Part shown: one piece after another, positions 1 through 8,361 of the stretch
How positions within the stretch are numbered: the first letter of the stretch is position 1
Layout: each line of letters opens with the position of its first letter
Assembly: GCA_963699015.1 (NCBI GenBank)
Contig: CAVOSX010000005.1
Span: 124,001 to 188,000, forward strand
DNA from: PALSA-505 sp963699015
Lineage (GTDB): Bacteria; Actinomycetota; Actinomycetes; Streptosporangiales; Streptosporangiaceae
DNA: 64,000 nt
Direction of reading: 5' to 3'
The notes under the pieces: model-generated
The model's database searches: none
Seen by the model: only the letters and a program-made list of their open reading frames with translations
What the model was told of the DNA's origin: nothing
Position numbers and translations under genes: made by a program

Positions 1-776
1 GCGGGCACCACCGGCGCCGACTGCGGGGACAGCGCGAGGTAGAGCGCGGCCGAGTCCAGCACAGCCAGCAGCGCGGTTACCCACGACGACAGCGGCTTGG
101 GGGACCGGAACCGCACCAGCGGCAGGTAGGTGGTGTGACTTTCCGCCACGTCGGCGGCCCAGCGCTCCCACTGCGCGTAAAGATCAGGCAGGGTGTTGAT
201 GGTGGACGCTCCCGACCCCAGCGCGTAGTGGGTGCGCGCCAGCAGCTCCGGCCCCCAGGACGGAACTCCGGCCCGGGCGTTCAGCAGTGCCACCTCGTTC
301 TCCCGGCGGTTGAACTCCGAGTACAGGGTCGGCAGGTAGGCGATCTGCAGCGTGACGGCGACCAGCGCCGTGAAGGCCGCGAGATCGGCGATCACCTTCT
401 CCGCGTTACCTACGGCCGCGTTGGGACCGAACACCCCGGGGCTGGCCATGCTGAACGCCGACCCCAGCCCGGTACTGACGAACGGCCACAGCAGCAGCGC
501 GTAGCCGACGAAGAAGATCGCCAGCCAGGCCAGGAGCTGGGCGAGCAGGATGGCGGCCGCCTGCGCGGCAAGCACCCGGTCCCGCCGCCTATGGTCGGCG
601 ATGCGGCTGGTGGCTGCGCGGAACGCCCCGTTGATGATCCGGTCAACCCAGCGCGTCAGCGAGCCACCGGCCGGACGGGGCACGATCAGCGTGCCGATGA
701 CGCTGCCCCACGCGGTAAGCACGATCAGAGCACCGGCAATCGCGATCACCGAGCGGACAGCAAGCGGCACCACCAT
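1..776 (-). CDS. Uncharacterised multi-spanning membrane protein (3' end cut by window edge)
   Basis: I see an open minus-strand frame from an ATG at 776-774 to the window edge, 258 residues without a stop. A good ribosome site, GGGAGGAA, lies at 783-790. Hydrophobic segments lie at about residues 8-30, 68-97 and 128-150, with another starting near 235. Between them is a basic and polar stretch. The first helix runs into a VPRP turn and a conserved-looking SLTRWVDR helix. This layout reminds me of actinobacterial ion-channel-like membrane proteins, but I see no selectivity filter in the visible part. Function is unknown. The gene stands apart from the glutaminase, which is transcribed divergently. 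Confidence 0.7.
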   Translation of the reverse strand, partial: MVVPLAVRSVIAIAGALIVLTAWGSVIGTLIVPRPAGGSLTRWVDRIINGAFRAATSRIADHRRRDRVLAAQAAAILLAQLLAWLAIFFVGYALLLWPFVSTGLGSAFSMASPGVFGPNAAVGNAEKVIADLAAFTALVAVTLQIAYLPTLYSEFNRRENEVALLNARAGVPSWGPELLARTHYALGSGASTINTLPDLYAQWERWAADVAESHTTYLPLVRFRSPKPLSSWVTALLAVLDSAALYLALSPQSAPVVP

Positions 777-1025
777 GGCATTTCCTCCCGACAGTCAACG
801 GCCACGACGAACCTACCGAGGCCTGGCTGGCCTGACGCAGCGGAGACGTCCACCTCCCGTGGAAGGTTCAGGCGGAGCCGATCCGTCACGATGCCGGTCG
901 CCGCGATCAACTATGATCCGACAACTGACGCGCCAGAGCTCCGTCAGGCAAGTGCGCTGCGTGTGGCAGAACTAGCCCGGCCACGGGGCGGAGGCCGGCA
1001 CGTACTTACCAGCCGAGGGGTGAAC

Positions 1026-2030
1026 ATGGACCGCGATCCTCTGCCCGACGACCGCCCCGGGACCGAACGAGTATCGACCGGAGTGCTTCCGCCCGATACT
1101 GACGTTCAGGCTCTCATCTCAGCCGGGTACGAGCGCTATCTTCATTTCGACGAGGGGGCCGTCGCGGACTATATTCCTGCCCTCGCAGCGGCCTCGCCCA
1201 GCGCCTTCGGCGTGTGTGTCGCCGGGGTTTACGGGCGGCTGTTCTCGGTTGGCGACGCTGACCAGGAGTTTGCCATCGAGAGCATCTCCAAGCTGTTCGT
1301 CTTCGCCCTGGTCTGTCAGGCCCTTGGACATGAGGAGGCGCGCCGGAAACTGGGCGTCAACAGCACCGGGCTGCCCTTCAACTCGGTCATGGCCATCGAG
1401 CTCAACGCCGATCGCACGATGAACCCCCTGGTCAATGCCGGTGCCATGGCCACCACAAGCCTCGTGCCGGGTACGACTGCGGACGAGAAATTCGAGAGCA
1501 TCATCGCCGCGATGTCGCGATTCGCCGGGCGGCGACTGGTGATGGACGATGACGTCTATGAGTCTGAGACGGCGACCAACGACCGCAATCGGGGTATCGC
1601 CCACCTCCTCGACGGCTACGGCCGCATGTACTGCGACCCCGATCTCGCCACCGACGTCTATACCCGCCAGTGTTCGGTGCGGGTGAGCGCGCGGGACCTT
1701 GCCGTGATGGGTGCCACGCTGGCGAACGGCGGGGTGAATCCGGTAACCGGTGAGCAGGCCATCGACACCCGTTACTGCAAGAGGGTGCTGGCCGTGCTGG
1801 CCACCGCCGGGCTCTATGAGCATTCTGGCCAGTGGCTCTATGACGTGGGTCTGCCCGGTAAGAGCGGGGTCGCCGGGGGCATCGTGACCGTGTCCCCGGG
1901 CAAGGGGGGCCTCGGCACGTTCTCCCCGCCGCTGGATGCGGCAGGCAACAGCGTGCGGGGCCAGCGCGTCACCAGGTATCTCTCAGAAGCGCTGGGGCTC
2001 AACCTCTTTGCCTCGGCTCCGATTGCCTGA
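1026..2030 (+). CDS. glsA: Glutaminase (serine-dependent beta-lactamase-like fold)
   Basis: Hydrolyses L-glutamine to glutamate and ammonia in the cytoplasm. The 334-residue product has the usual length of the GlsA family. The catalytic S-x-x-K motif is at about residues 86-89 (SISK). Further family blocks are NPLVNAGA, the TNDRNRG segment and LPGKSGVAGG near the C terminus. I chose ATG 1026 because GAGGGG lies 5-6 bases upstream. A GTG two codons earlier overlaps that ribosome site. The frame stays open far upstream, but that part is antisense to the membrane protein gene. It is followed by a convergent gene and a hairpin at 2075-2097. Confidence 0.94.
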   Translation: MDRDPLPDDRPGTERVSTGVLPPDTDVQALISAGYERYLHFDEGAVADYIPALAAASPSAFGVCVAGVYGRLFSVGDADQEFAIESISKLFVFALVCQALGHEEARRKLGVNSTGLPFNSVMAIELNADRTMNPLVNAGAMATTSLVPGTTADEKFESIIAAMSRFAGRRLVMDDDVYESETATNDRNRGIAHLLDGYGRMYCDPDLATDVYTRQCSVRVSARDLAVMGATLANGGVNPVTGEQAIDTRYCKRVLAVLATAGLYEHSGQWLYDVGLPGKSGVAGGIVTVSPGKGGLGTFSPPLDAAGNSVRGQRVTRYLSEALGLNLFASAPIA

Positions 2031-2074
2031 TACCCCCACGTTCATCCTCATGCCGTCCAGTGCCACCGCGGCGT

Positions 2075-2097
2075 CCGCCGCCTCATCCCGGCGGCGG
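2075..2097. terminator. Hairpin between convergent genes
   Basis: A perfect 8-bp GC stem (2075-2082 with 2090-2097) and a 6-nt loop lie between the stops of the glutaminase gene and the lectin-like gene. There is no T-tract, as is common in this kind of genome. It could serve both strands. Confidence 0.45.
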
Positions 2098-2116
2098 GCA
2101 CCGCGGCGCTGAAGGG

Positions 2117-3088
2117 TTAGGCCCGGGCAGCTTCGGACTTGAAAATCCACTTCTCGGAAGCGGACGTGGTGCACTTCGCCAGTTCCAGGCCCGTGCCCGA
2201 CTCGGACATGCACAGGCCTTCCTGAATGGTCGAGATCGTGCCGTTGGCGTTGATCTCCCACTGCTCATTGGGGCCGCCGCTGCAGGCAGCGTAGTCCAGC
2301 TTGCTGCCGACCTTGCCCGCGCCCGCCACGGCGTTGAGGCACAGCTTGTTAATCATGAAGAACGCGCCGTTGAACGCGAGATCCTGGTTTGCTGCGCCGG
2401 TGCACTTCGTCGCGTCCGCGAGCGTTCCCACGGCGGTCCCGGGGGCGGAGATGCACTCACCCGAACTGCCGTTGGCGTATTGGCCGTGGGTTGTGCTGAC
2501 CGTCATGCCGCCGAAGCACTTATTGGTCTTGTCGTTGAACAGCGGTTGCGTGCTCACCGGCAGGTTCGATGGAGGGTTCGCTTCGACCCGCGTGAGAAGC
2601 GGGGCGCCGTCGGGCTTGCCCTGCGTGAGGGCGTCCTCGCAGTCGATGGCGTCGAACTCGTTAGCGCCCTTGCCGCCGATCCACAGGTCCACGTGATGCA
2701 GGCCGGGGCCGCCGTCGGGACCGCCGTTCGGGTTCGACCAGTCCTGAGTGCACTCCCCGCAGGAGTCGCCCATGACGAAGTACTTCTCGACAGTGGGGTA
2801 GTAGATGATCGTGCCAACGGGGAATTCGGCGTTGTCCGAGGCGAAGGTGATCGGGTGCTTGAACGTTCCGATCCCGCTGGCGCAGCCGGAGTAGGCGGTG
2901 TCACATCCTGGCGGCGTGTTGTCAAACCAGCCGTAGTACGTCACGTACGCGTTGTAGATCTTGAGGCCGGTGGCCGGGGCCGCGCTGGGGGCGTGGGTCG
3001 CTGCGGCGGCAGCACCGGACACGCCGAGACTGGCGAGCCCGAGCACTGACACCGCGGCAAGCCCGATCTTCCAGGTGATGCTTCTCAT
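2117..3088 (-). CDS. Secreted protein: barrel-like domain plus ricin-type beta-trefoil
   Basis: The 323-residue product begins with a signal peptide (charged start, hydrophobic core, AAAAA cleavage region near residue 28). The next 150 residues carry YYGWFDNTPPG, a GTFKHPITFAS stretch and FVMGDSCGECTQDW. This is the look of the double-psi beta-barrel/3D-type domain found in secreted carbohydrate-active proteins. The C-terminal 130 residues are a ricin-type lectin domain with CISAPG, CLNAVAG, NEQWEIN, CMSES and EKWIF repeats. It probably binds or acts on a polysaccharide outside the cell. I prefer ATG 3088 because AAGGA lies 9 bases upstream. ATG 3094 is only 3 bases from it. The likely operator is at 3141-3157. 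The catalytic activity is not identified. Confidence 0.78.
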   Translation of the reverse strand: MRSITWKIGLAAVSVLGLASLGVSGAAAAATHAPSAAPATGLKIYNAYVTYYGWFDNTPPGCDTAYSGCASGIGTFKHPITFASDNAEFPVGTIIYYPTVEKYFVMGDSCGECTQDWSNPNGGPDGGPGLHHVDLWIGGKGANEFDAIDCEDALTQGKPDGAPLLTRVEANPPSNLPVSTQPLFNDKTNKCFGGMTVSTTHGQYANGSSGECISAPGTAVGTLADATKCTGAANQDLAFNGAFFMINKLCLNAVAGAGKVGSKLDYAACSGGPNEQWEINANGTISTIQEGLCMSESGTGLELAKCTTSASEKWIFKSEAARA

Positions 3089-3140
3089 CCTCATCCGTCC
3101 TTGCTCTCGGTGGCCTGGGGCGCTCTCTCTCGATCGAAAG

Positions 3141-3157
3141 TTAGGGAACTTTCCTAA
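3141..3157 (-). promoter_or_regulatory. Palindrome upstream of the secreted lectin-like gene
   Basis: TTAGGGAACTTTCCTAA is a 17-bp near-perfect palindrome about 50 bases upstream of the start of the lectin-like gene. A second overlapping inverted repeat, GAAAGTT-AGGG-AACTTTC, covers 3136-3153. From memory it resembles the TTAGGAAA/TTTCCTAA elements in front of secreted polysaccharide-degrading enzymes of actinomycetes such as chitosanases. A sugar-responsive repressor is therefore likely (inference). Confidence 0.5.
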
Positions 3158-3339
3158 TTTACCAGAGCGCCCGCAAGCAGCCAGAGCGATGCGACCGCGA
3201 GGTCACGGGCCAGGGACCAGCGCCTCGATCGCCGCACGACCGTGGCTGAGCCCGGTGCCAGCCAGACGGGCAGCCCGCCCGATCCGAGCCGGTCATGCCG
3301 GCGGCACAGGGCAGCAATCGGGCACCATCCGGCAGGCAG

Positions 3340-3390
3340 GAATGTGCTTTGCAACCAGAAGGTCAGGTATTCAAATTCCCGCTAGCTTCA
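3340..3390 (+). pseudogene. Degenerate 3' half of tRNA-Ala(TGC)
   Basis: The stretch contains the full anticodon loop TTTGCAA (3348-3354). An AGAAGGTCAGG variable region and a damaged T-arm with TTCAAAT follow, ending in GCTTCA at 3390. It matches the 3' half of a bacterial tRNA-Ala(TGC), but the anticodon stem, T stem and acceptor stem no longer pair properly. There is no recognisable 5' half. This is what remains when an element integrates into a tRNA gene and one attachment copy decays. Confidence 0.5.
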
Positions 3391-3644
3391 TCCGGGTCAG
3401 TGGTCGGCTGCGTTTTTCTTGCCCTTCGGCTCTTGTCACGATGCTGAATTTGCGGCTTGGGTGAACCCGGGCCCTGCCTCGCCATACTGTGATCCTCATG
3501 AATTCCCGCACAGCCGGGATAACTGGAATCCGTTGCAGGCACGTCTGAGTCCCTTCGGAGTTCTGGTAACCGCATTGCCACGCAGAACCTGACGAGCGTC
3601 GCGATCTGTGCGCGCGCGGAGTTGCCATACCTAGGTTCGACCCC
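3391..3644. other. Non-coding stretch around the tRNA remnant
   Basis: With the part upstream (3095-3339), about 550 bases separate the lectin gene from the next start. Apart from the palindrome and the tRNA remnant I see nothing convincing. Open frames on the minus strand here run antisense into the following operon and lack start context. Confidence 0.4.
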
Positions 3645-4070
3645 GTGACGACTTTGCCGACCTGGGCTGTCTGGGTTCTCAGCTTCGGATCTCCGACCCT
3701 CACCGCCGCCGTCGCCCTCGTCGGCCAGCGCATCAGCCGACGCGGTACTTAGGAGCTGGAGAGCCGGTCCAAGCGCGAGGAAGTCATGCGCAGCCTTCGA
3801 TGGGCCGCCGAATTGGCTGTCTGTGACGACGTGCGCAAGGCAAGACTCGGCAACCGGGAACTCAGGGCACTCCAGAGTTCCAGGCTGCTCAGCCCCGCCG
3901 AAGTAGGCTTCATCCACGCGGCCCTCGATGCCGCGCTCGACGTGCCCGTTCATGCGATCGAGCAGGCAGAGGGCGACGTAGAGATCGTCGCCACGACGGA
4001 CGATGGCGGCACTGGCGAGGTTCTCCTACCGTCAGAAGACGAGGACAAGCGAGAGGAGGCGAACGGTTGA
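3645..4070 (+). CDS. Small membrane-anchored protein, interrupted by an in-frame TAG
   Basis: From GTG 3645 the frame encodes a hydrophobic N terminus (VTTLPTWAVWVLSFG, one membrane helix). It meets TAG at 3750-3752 and then continues in the same frame through ELESRSKREEVM into a helical cytoplasmic part (RSLRWAAELAVCDD and so on) to 4070. The whole unit resembles a one-helix protein family I know from actinomycetes in which the helix and the ELE-S-RSKREEVM segment are continuous. The stop therefore looks like a mutation. Translation of the second half could restart at ATG 3786 to give 94 residues. Function is unknown. The next gene overlaps it as TGATG. Confidence 0.5.
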
Positions 4071-4231
4071 TGCCTAAGACGAGGATCGTGGTTACCGATG
4101 CTCAAGTCGAGGCGGCCAGGATGATCGTCGATCATGATGAAGCCATGGGCCGGGAGACCTCTGAGGCCATCCGTAAGATCGCCAACGCGGTCCCGCAGGT
4201 TGCCGGCAGCGCAGGCGGGCAGGGCAAGTAG
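4070..4231 (+). CDS. Small hypothetical protein (53 aa)
   Basis: The frame starts at ATG 4070, which overlaps the stop of the preceding gene (TGATG), so the two are translationally coupled. GAGAGGAGG upstream serves as ribosome site. The product begins MPKTRIVVTDAQVEAARMIV and has a short helix pair and a basic, glycine-rich tail. I do not recognise a named domain. Its pairing with the one-helix protein suggests that they act together. Confidence 0.55.
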   Translation: MPKTRIVVTDAQVEAARMIVDHDEAMGRETSEAIRKIANAVPQVAGSAGGQGK

Positions 4232-4284
4232 CCGGTGCGGCAGCTACGCCCGGCAGTCGCCCGCATCGCCATGGCCACCGCTGG

Positions 4285-4360
4285 TTATCCACATATCCAC
4301 AGCCACGCTCGTCCACAGTCGTGTGGCATCTGACCAGCGTATTCATCTAAATCATCCACA
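4285..4360. other. DnaA-box cluster
   Basis: One perfect DnaA box, TTATCCACA, lies at 4285-4293. Directly adjacent is ATATCCACA (4293-4301), and TCATCCACA lies at 4352-4360. Both have one mismatch. The stretch is AT-richer than its surroundings and lies between the stop of the small operon (4231) and the SDR gene stop (4480). No gene is visible in it. It may bind DnaA as an origin-side titration or regulatory site. Confidence 0.5.
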
Positions 4361-4479
4361 TACCTGTGCACAGGGAACTACCCTGACACCCCCCAGGGCT
4401 GGCGTGATACGAGCATGACTCTCATGCCGGCCCTGGGCTCGTGTCACGAGCAGGCCGGCACGTTCCCGGGCGGCCCGGG

Positions 4480-5259
4480 CTACAGGGTCTGGATCAGGCC
4501 GCCGTCGATGACGAAATCAGCGCCCGTGATGTTCGAGGCGCGATCGCTGGCCAGGAAGAGCACCAGGTCAGCTACTTCGTCCGGGCGGGTGAAGCGACCC
4601 GTCGCCATCTGGCTGGCGGCCTGGCCTGCCACATCTTGCGGCGTGGCGCCGGTCGCCGCGCTCACGGTCTGGGCCACTCCGTCCTTGCCGAGCCACAGAT
4701 CGGTAGCCACCGGGCCGGGGCTGACGGTGTTAACCCGGATTCCCCGCGGGCCGACCTCCTTGGACAGCGCCTTGCAGAAGCTGGCCAGGCCCGCCTTGGC
4801 CACGCTGTAGTCCATCACAGCCGGATCGGGCAGCCGGGCGTTGACTGAGCAGACGGTGACGATCGCGCCGGTGCCCGCGGCGAGCATGGCCGGCAGCGCG
4901 GCGCGGGTGGCGCGCACGGCCGTCATCAGGTCGAGTTCGATCGTGGCGTGCCAGTCCGCATCGGTGATGGACAGGAACCCCCCGGTGCGGGCCGGCGCGG
5001 CGCCGACATTGTTGACCAGGACATCGATCCGGTCTCCGGCCTGCCCGATCAGGCTGGCCGGGGCCGCGGGGTCGGCCAGGTCGGCCGGCACGACCTGCAC
5101 CTGACCGGTCTGCGCCAGCTCGGCGAGACCGGCGGGGGATGTCCGGGCGCCCACGGTGACCCGCGCACCAGCGGCCGCAAGCCCGCGGACTATGGCCAGC
5201 CCGATGCCCTTGCTCCCGCCGGTGACCACGGCGCTGCGCCCCGCCAGATCCAGATCCAT
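4480..5259 (-). CDS. SDR family NAD(P)-dependent oxidoreductase
   Basis: This is a 259-residue classical short-chain dehydrogenase/reductase. The cofactor motif TGGSKGIG lies at residues 13-20, NNVG near 84-87, Ser138, and the catalytic YSVAK with Tyr151 and Lys155. The helix-4 Asn of the usual tetrad appears to be Asp (IELDLM, about 110). The C terminus (ADFVIDGG) is typical of the FabG-like group. The substrate cannot be told. Gln/Asn-free NGG context points to ketone reduction or alcohol oxidation of a small molecule or acyl chain. ATG 5259 follows AGGAAGG. It may be co-transcribed with the MFS gene upstream, 180 bases away. Confidence 0.9.
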   Translation of the reverse strand: MDLDLAGRSAVVTGGSKGIGLAIVRGLAAAGARVTVGARTSPAGLAELAQTGQVQVVPADLADPAAPASLIGQAGDRIDVLVNNVGAAPARTGGFLSITDADWHATIELDLMTAVRATRAALPAMLAAGTGAIVTVCSVNARLPDPAVMDYSVAKAGLASFCKALSKEVGPRGIRVNTVSPGPVATDLWLGKDGVAQTVSAATGATPQDVAGQAASQMATGRFTRPDEVADLVLFLASDRASNITGADFVIDGGLIQTL

Positions 5260-5376
5260 AACGTGCCTTCCTTCCCCGTGCGCGCAAGCCTACGGGGTAC
5301 CGGCGCCATGCCCCGGTGAAGGAGTTCGGCTCGACCGCGCTGAGCTGGCTGCGCGAGGCGTCGCACCCGGCGCCGC

Positions 5377-5459
5377 CGTCGGCTTAGCGCCGGGCGAGCA
5401 GTCTCCGGCTGGCTTACGCCAGGCGAGCATCCCCGGTCGGCTTAGCGCCGGGCGAGGTC
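5377..5459. repeat. Three imperfect 29-bp repeats at the 3' end of the MFS gene
   Basis: The end of the efflux gene, including its stop (GGCTTAGCGCCGGGCGAG on the plus strand at about 5439-5456), is repeated at about 5379-5396. A more diverged copy lies between them (GGCTTACGCCAGGCGAG). The units are arrayed head to tail with about 29-30 bp spacing. This is probably slippage duplication, and the units can also fold into hairpins that might end transcription. Confidence 0.5.
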
Positions 5460-7031
5460 GGCGTCCGGGCCGTCCCCGGGCTGCTGGCTGGCGGGTTCGG
5501 CGGCGGCCGTTTCGGTGTCCGCCTGGACGCCGCGCCTGAGCCCGAACAGGGCCACCACCCCCGCCACGGCCATGATCAGGGCCATGGTGTATAGGACGGA
5601 CCGGATGGCGACGGCGAAGTCGGCGCGGACGAACGCCGGGATGGCGGCGGCGTTGCCGCTGCCGCCCTGCAGCTGGGCGATCTTGGATGCCTGCGCCGAG
5701 GCCGCCGCCTGTGGCAGTCCCCTGGCGGTAAGCGAGGAGGTGATCTTGTCCCGGAACTCGGTAACCAGGATCGTGCCGAGGATGGCGAAGCCGAGGCTCG
5801 CGCCGTAGTTGCGGATGGTCTGGGTGATGCCGGTGGCCTCGCCGTAGGAGTACCTAGAGGCGCGGTTGATCGCGTCGGTGTTGGCCTGGCCGAGCATGAG
5901 CCCCATGCCGGCCCCGGCCATGATGATGTAGATCACCTGGGAGCCGGTTTGCAGGGTGGTCGCCTTGCTGGCCCACAGCCCGAACCCCACGGCGGCCAGC
6001 GCGCAGCCGACCACCACCGGGCGCTTGGCCCCGATCCGGTCCAGCATCCGGCCGCCGATCTGCGCGGCCACCACGAAGCCGAGGAAGAAGTACAGCAGCA
6101 GCAGGCTGGCGGTGGTGGCCTTCTCGGCCAGGGCGATCTGCCCGTACAGGCTGGCGAAGAAGAACACCGGGATGAACGCCATCATCGCGACGCCCAGGAC
6201 GACGTTTTCCACCGCGAACGTCCGGTTGCTGAAGATGTGCACGTTGATCAGGGGCGACGCGGTGCGCCGCTCGACCGCGACGAACACGACCAGCAGCAGC
6301 AAGCCCGCGACGATGGACACCTCGATGGCCGGGTTGCCCCAGCCCCAGATGGCCGACTGCTGCAGGCCGAACACGCTCAGCCCCACGCCCGCGACGATCA
6401 GGGCCAGGCCGCGGTAGTCCATCGGCGCCGGCCGGTGGTCGGTGACCGGCCTGGAGATGGCGATGAGTATCAGCGCGATCAGGGCGACCGGGATGTTGAT
6501 CCAGAAGATCGCCCGCCAGGTCCACTCGATCAGGTAGCCGCCCAGGATGGGACCGATCGCGGTCAGCGCCCCGGCAAGGCCGAAGAACAGCGCCAGCGCC
6601 CGGCCGCGCGAGCGCAGGTCGAAGGTCTGCACCACGATCGCGATCGCGGCCGGGAACATGATCGCACCGCCCGCGCCCTGGACCACGCGGAACGTGACCA
6701 GCCACGCCTCAGCGGCCCCGCCGCCCGGCGTCAGGCCGCACAGCGCCGACGCGCCCGCGAAGATGATCACCCCCAAGACGACCATCTGGCGGTGCCCAAC
6801 GGTGTCGGCCAGTCGGCCGCCGAAGGCGAACAGGGCCGCCAGCGCCAGCAGGTAGGCGTTGATCGCCCACTGCATCCCGCTGGCCGACAGGCCCAGCTCC
6901 TGCTGGATCTTCGGCGCGGCGATCGACACGATCGTCTGGTCAATGAAAGTCATCGCGACCGCGAAGATCATCGCGGTCAGCACCAGCGTCTTCGACCGGA
7001 CGCCGGTTCCGGTGGCAGTAACGGCGCTCAT
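5442..7031 (-). CDS. MFS transporter, DHA2 (EmrB/QacA) family
   Basis: The 529-residue protein has the 14 hydrophobic segments expected for the DHA2 drug:proton antiporter family. TM1 carries FIDQTIVSIAAPKIQQELG (motif D1 region). Motif A, GGRLADTVGHRQM, follows TM2, and a Pro/Gly-rich motif C lies in TM5. It probably exports toxic compounds or a secondary metabolite across the cytoplasmic membrane using the proton gradient. ATG 7031 has GGAGAACACC upstream. It is transcribed in the same direction as the downstream SDR gene. No dedicated TetR regulator is visible nearby. Confidence 0.92.
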   Translation of the reverse strand: MSAVTATGTGVRSKTLVLTAMIFAVAMTFIDQTIVSIAAPKIQQELGLSASGMQWAINAYLLALAALFAFGGRLADTVGHRQMVVLGVIIFAGASALCGLTPGGGAAEAWLVTFRVVQGAGGAIMFPAAIAIVVQTFDLRSRGRALALFFGLAGALTAIGPILGGYLIEWTWRAIFWINIPVALIALILIAISRPVTDHRPAPMDYRGLALIVAGVGLSVFGLQQSAIWGWGNPAIEVSIVAGLLLLVVFVAVERRTASPLINVHIFSNRTFAVENVVLGVAMMAFIPVFFFASLYGQIALAEKATTASLLLLYFFLGFVVAAQIGGRMLDRIGAKRPVVVGCALAAVGFGLWASKATTLQTGSQVIYIIMAGAGMGLMLGQANTDAINRASRYSYGEATGITQTIRNYGASLGFAILGTILVTEFRDKITSSLTARGLPQAAASAQASKIAQLQGGSGNAAAIPAFVRADFAVAIRSVLYTMALIMAVAGVVALFGLRRGVQADTETAAAEPASQQPGDGPDADLARR

Positions 7032-7206
7032 GGTGTTCTCCTGGCTCGGGCAGGTTTAAGCTCAGGCTGGCATGGCGCACCGCAGCGGAACAAGAACCAA
7101 CCCGCGAACTCACCGTTCGGCGCGGGCGAACAATGCCGCCCTGAGCGGGCGGCACACCCAGCCCGACCACCTGCACCATCGCCAGTAAGTAAGTCTCCCT
7201 GCTGCG

Positions 7207-8319
7207 TCAAAAAGCGATCACGGTCTTGATGCCGGCAGGCCGGCCCAGGATCAGCTCGGGCGCCTGCTGGGGCGGGTAGCGGCCGGCGATGAGCGTCTGG
7301 ACGGCCTCGGGCCAGCGGCACCGGAAAAGATCCAGGTTGCGCAGCGCCGAGGCGAACGCGTCTGGTCCGGCGTTCACCGTGCCCAGCAGCACCTGGTTCT
7401 TCAGCACCATGTCCCGCATGAGCCGCGCCGGATCGGCCTCGATGAAAGCCTGCAGGCCGGGAACGCCGGTCAGCACGAAGATGCCGTTGGTTCCCAGCAC
7501 CTGCAGCGCCTGGAGAGCGAAGTGCGAATGCCCGACCGCTTCGTAGACCACGTCGATGTTGCCGATCTGATCCGCCAGATCCGTGAACGCGGCGGCCTGG
7601 GAGGACACATAGCCGGCGCCGATGGCGGCGACCAGGTCGATCCGCGGATGGGGGGGCGTCTCGCGTGAGTAGACGTACGTCGTGAAGCCCGCCGAGACCA
7701 GGGCCATCGCCCCCAGCAAGCCGACTGGCCCGATGCCGAGCACCAGCGCCGAAAGCCCCCGCCCCCGCTCCCCGGCGGGTGCCTGCGGATCGGTCCACGG
7801 CGGGCGCTGCTGCATCATCCAGGAAAGCTGCCCGAGGGCCTTCTCCGTGATGGTCAGCGGCTCGGCCAGCACGGCGATCTCCCGCAGATCCGGCGGCACG
7901 AGGTTCAGGTTCCGCTCGTGCTCGACGACGTACTCGGCCATGAAGCCGTGCGCTTCCTTGATGCCCCGCTCGCGAAAGTCGCCGGTGTAGCAGTAGTCCT
8001 GGTGACCGGACCGGCAGGCGAGGCAGCCGGGGTGGGGGCAGGGGCGGCGCACCGACGGGACGACAAGGTCTCCCGGCGCGAAGCGCTCGACGGCCGATCC
8101 GGCCTGTGCCACTTCGGCCACCGACTCGTGGCCGATCACCAGGTAGTCATCTCCCGGCGGCGGGGTCCCGTACTCGAACGTGCAGATCTCCTTGTCGGTG
8201 CCGCAGATGCCGATGTCGAGCATCCGCAGCAGGACCTGGTCAGGCTGGATGATCAGGGGATCTTCCTGGTCGATGACGGTGACCTCGCGGGATCCCGGGA
8301 ACACTGCGACTGCCTTCAT
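7207..8319 (-). CDS. Glucose 1-dehydrogenase-type zinc-dependent medium-chain dehydrogenase
   Basis: The 370-residue protein belongs to the MDR superfamily and looks like the archaeal-type glucose dehydrogenases (GDH C-terminal domain). The catalytic zinc region is ICGTDKEI near residue 38 with GHES near 64-67. Four cysteines for a structural zinc are seen in PCPHPGC, LAC and DYC (about 93-110). The Rossmann motif is GIGPVGLLGA. It would oxidise glucose, or a related aldose, to the lactone with NAD(P)+. It follows the flavoprotein gene by 42 bases and lies in one operon with it and a GH15 enzyme that could supply the glucose. Confidence 0.82.
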   Translation of the reverse strand: MKAVAVFPGSREVTVIDQEDPLIIQPDQVLLRMLDIGICGTDKEICTFEYGTPPPGDDYLVIGHESVAEVAQAGSAVERFAPGDLVVPSVRRPCPHPGCLACRSGHQDYCYTGDFRERGIKEAHGFMAEYVVEHERNLNLVPPDLREIAVLAEPLTITEKALGQLSWMMQQRPPWTDPQAPAGERGRGLSALVLGIGPVGLLGAMALVSAGFTTYVYSRETPPHPRIDLVAAIGAGYVSSQAAAFTDLADQIGNIDVVYEAVGHSHFALQALQVLGTNGIFVLTGVPGLQAFIEADPARLMRDMVLKNQVLLGTVNAGPDAFASALRNLDLFRCRWPEAVQTLIAGRYPPQQAPELILGRPAGIKTVIAF

Positions 8320-8361
8320 GTCCTCTTCCAGTGCCGATCACTCCGGGGGAGCGGAGCTGGC

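Noticed and set aside
135..1025. N-terminal extension of the glutaminase frame by about 297 codons
   Set aside because: The extension is antisense to the membrane protein gene at 1-776 and has random composition. The family start and ribosome site are at 1026.
3363..3953. Minus-strand 196-codon frame beside the tRNA remnant
   Set aside because: It lies antisense to the small coupled operon, which has better start and coupling signals, and it shows no domain.
5949..7229. Long plus-strand open frame of 426 codons
   Set aside because: It is antisense to the MFS transporter. The translation is Gln/Arg/Asp-rich without any domain, which is the usual mirror of a GC-rich gene.
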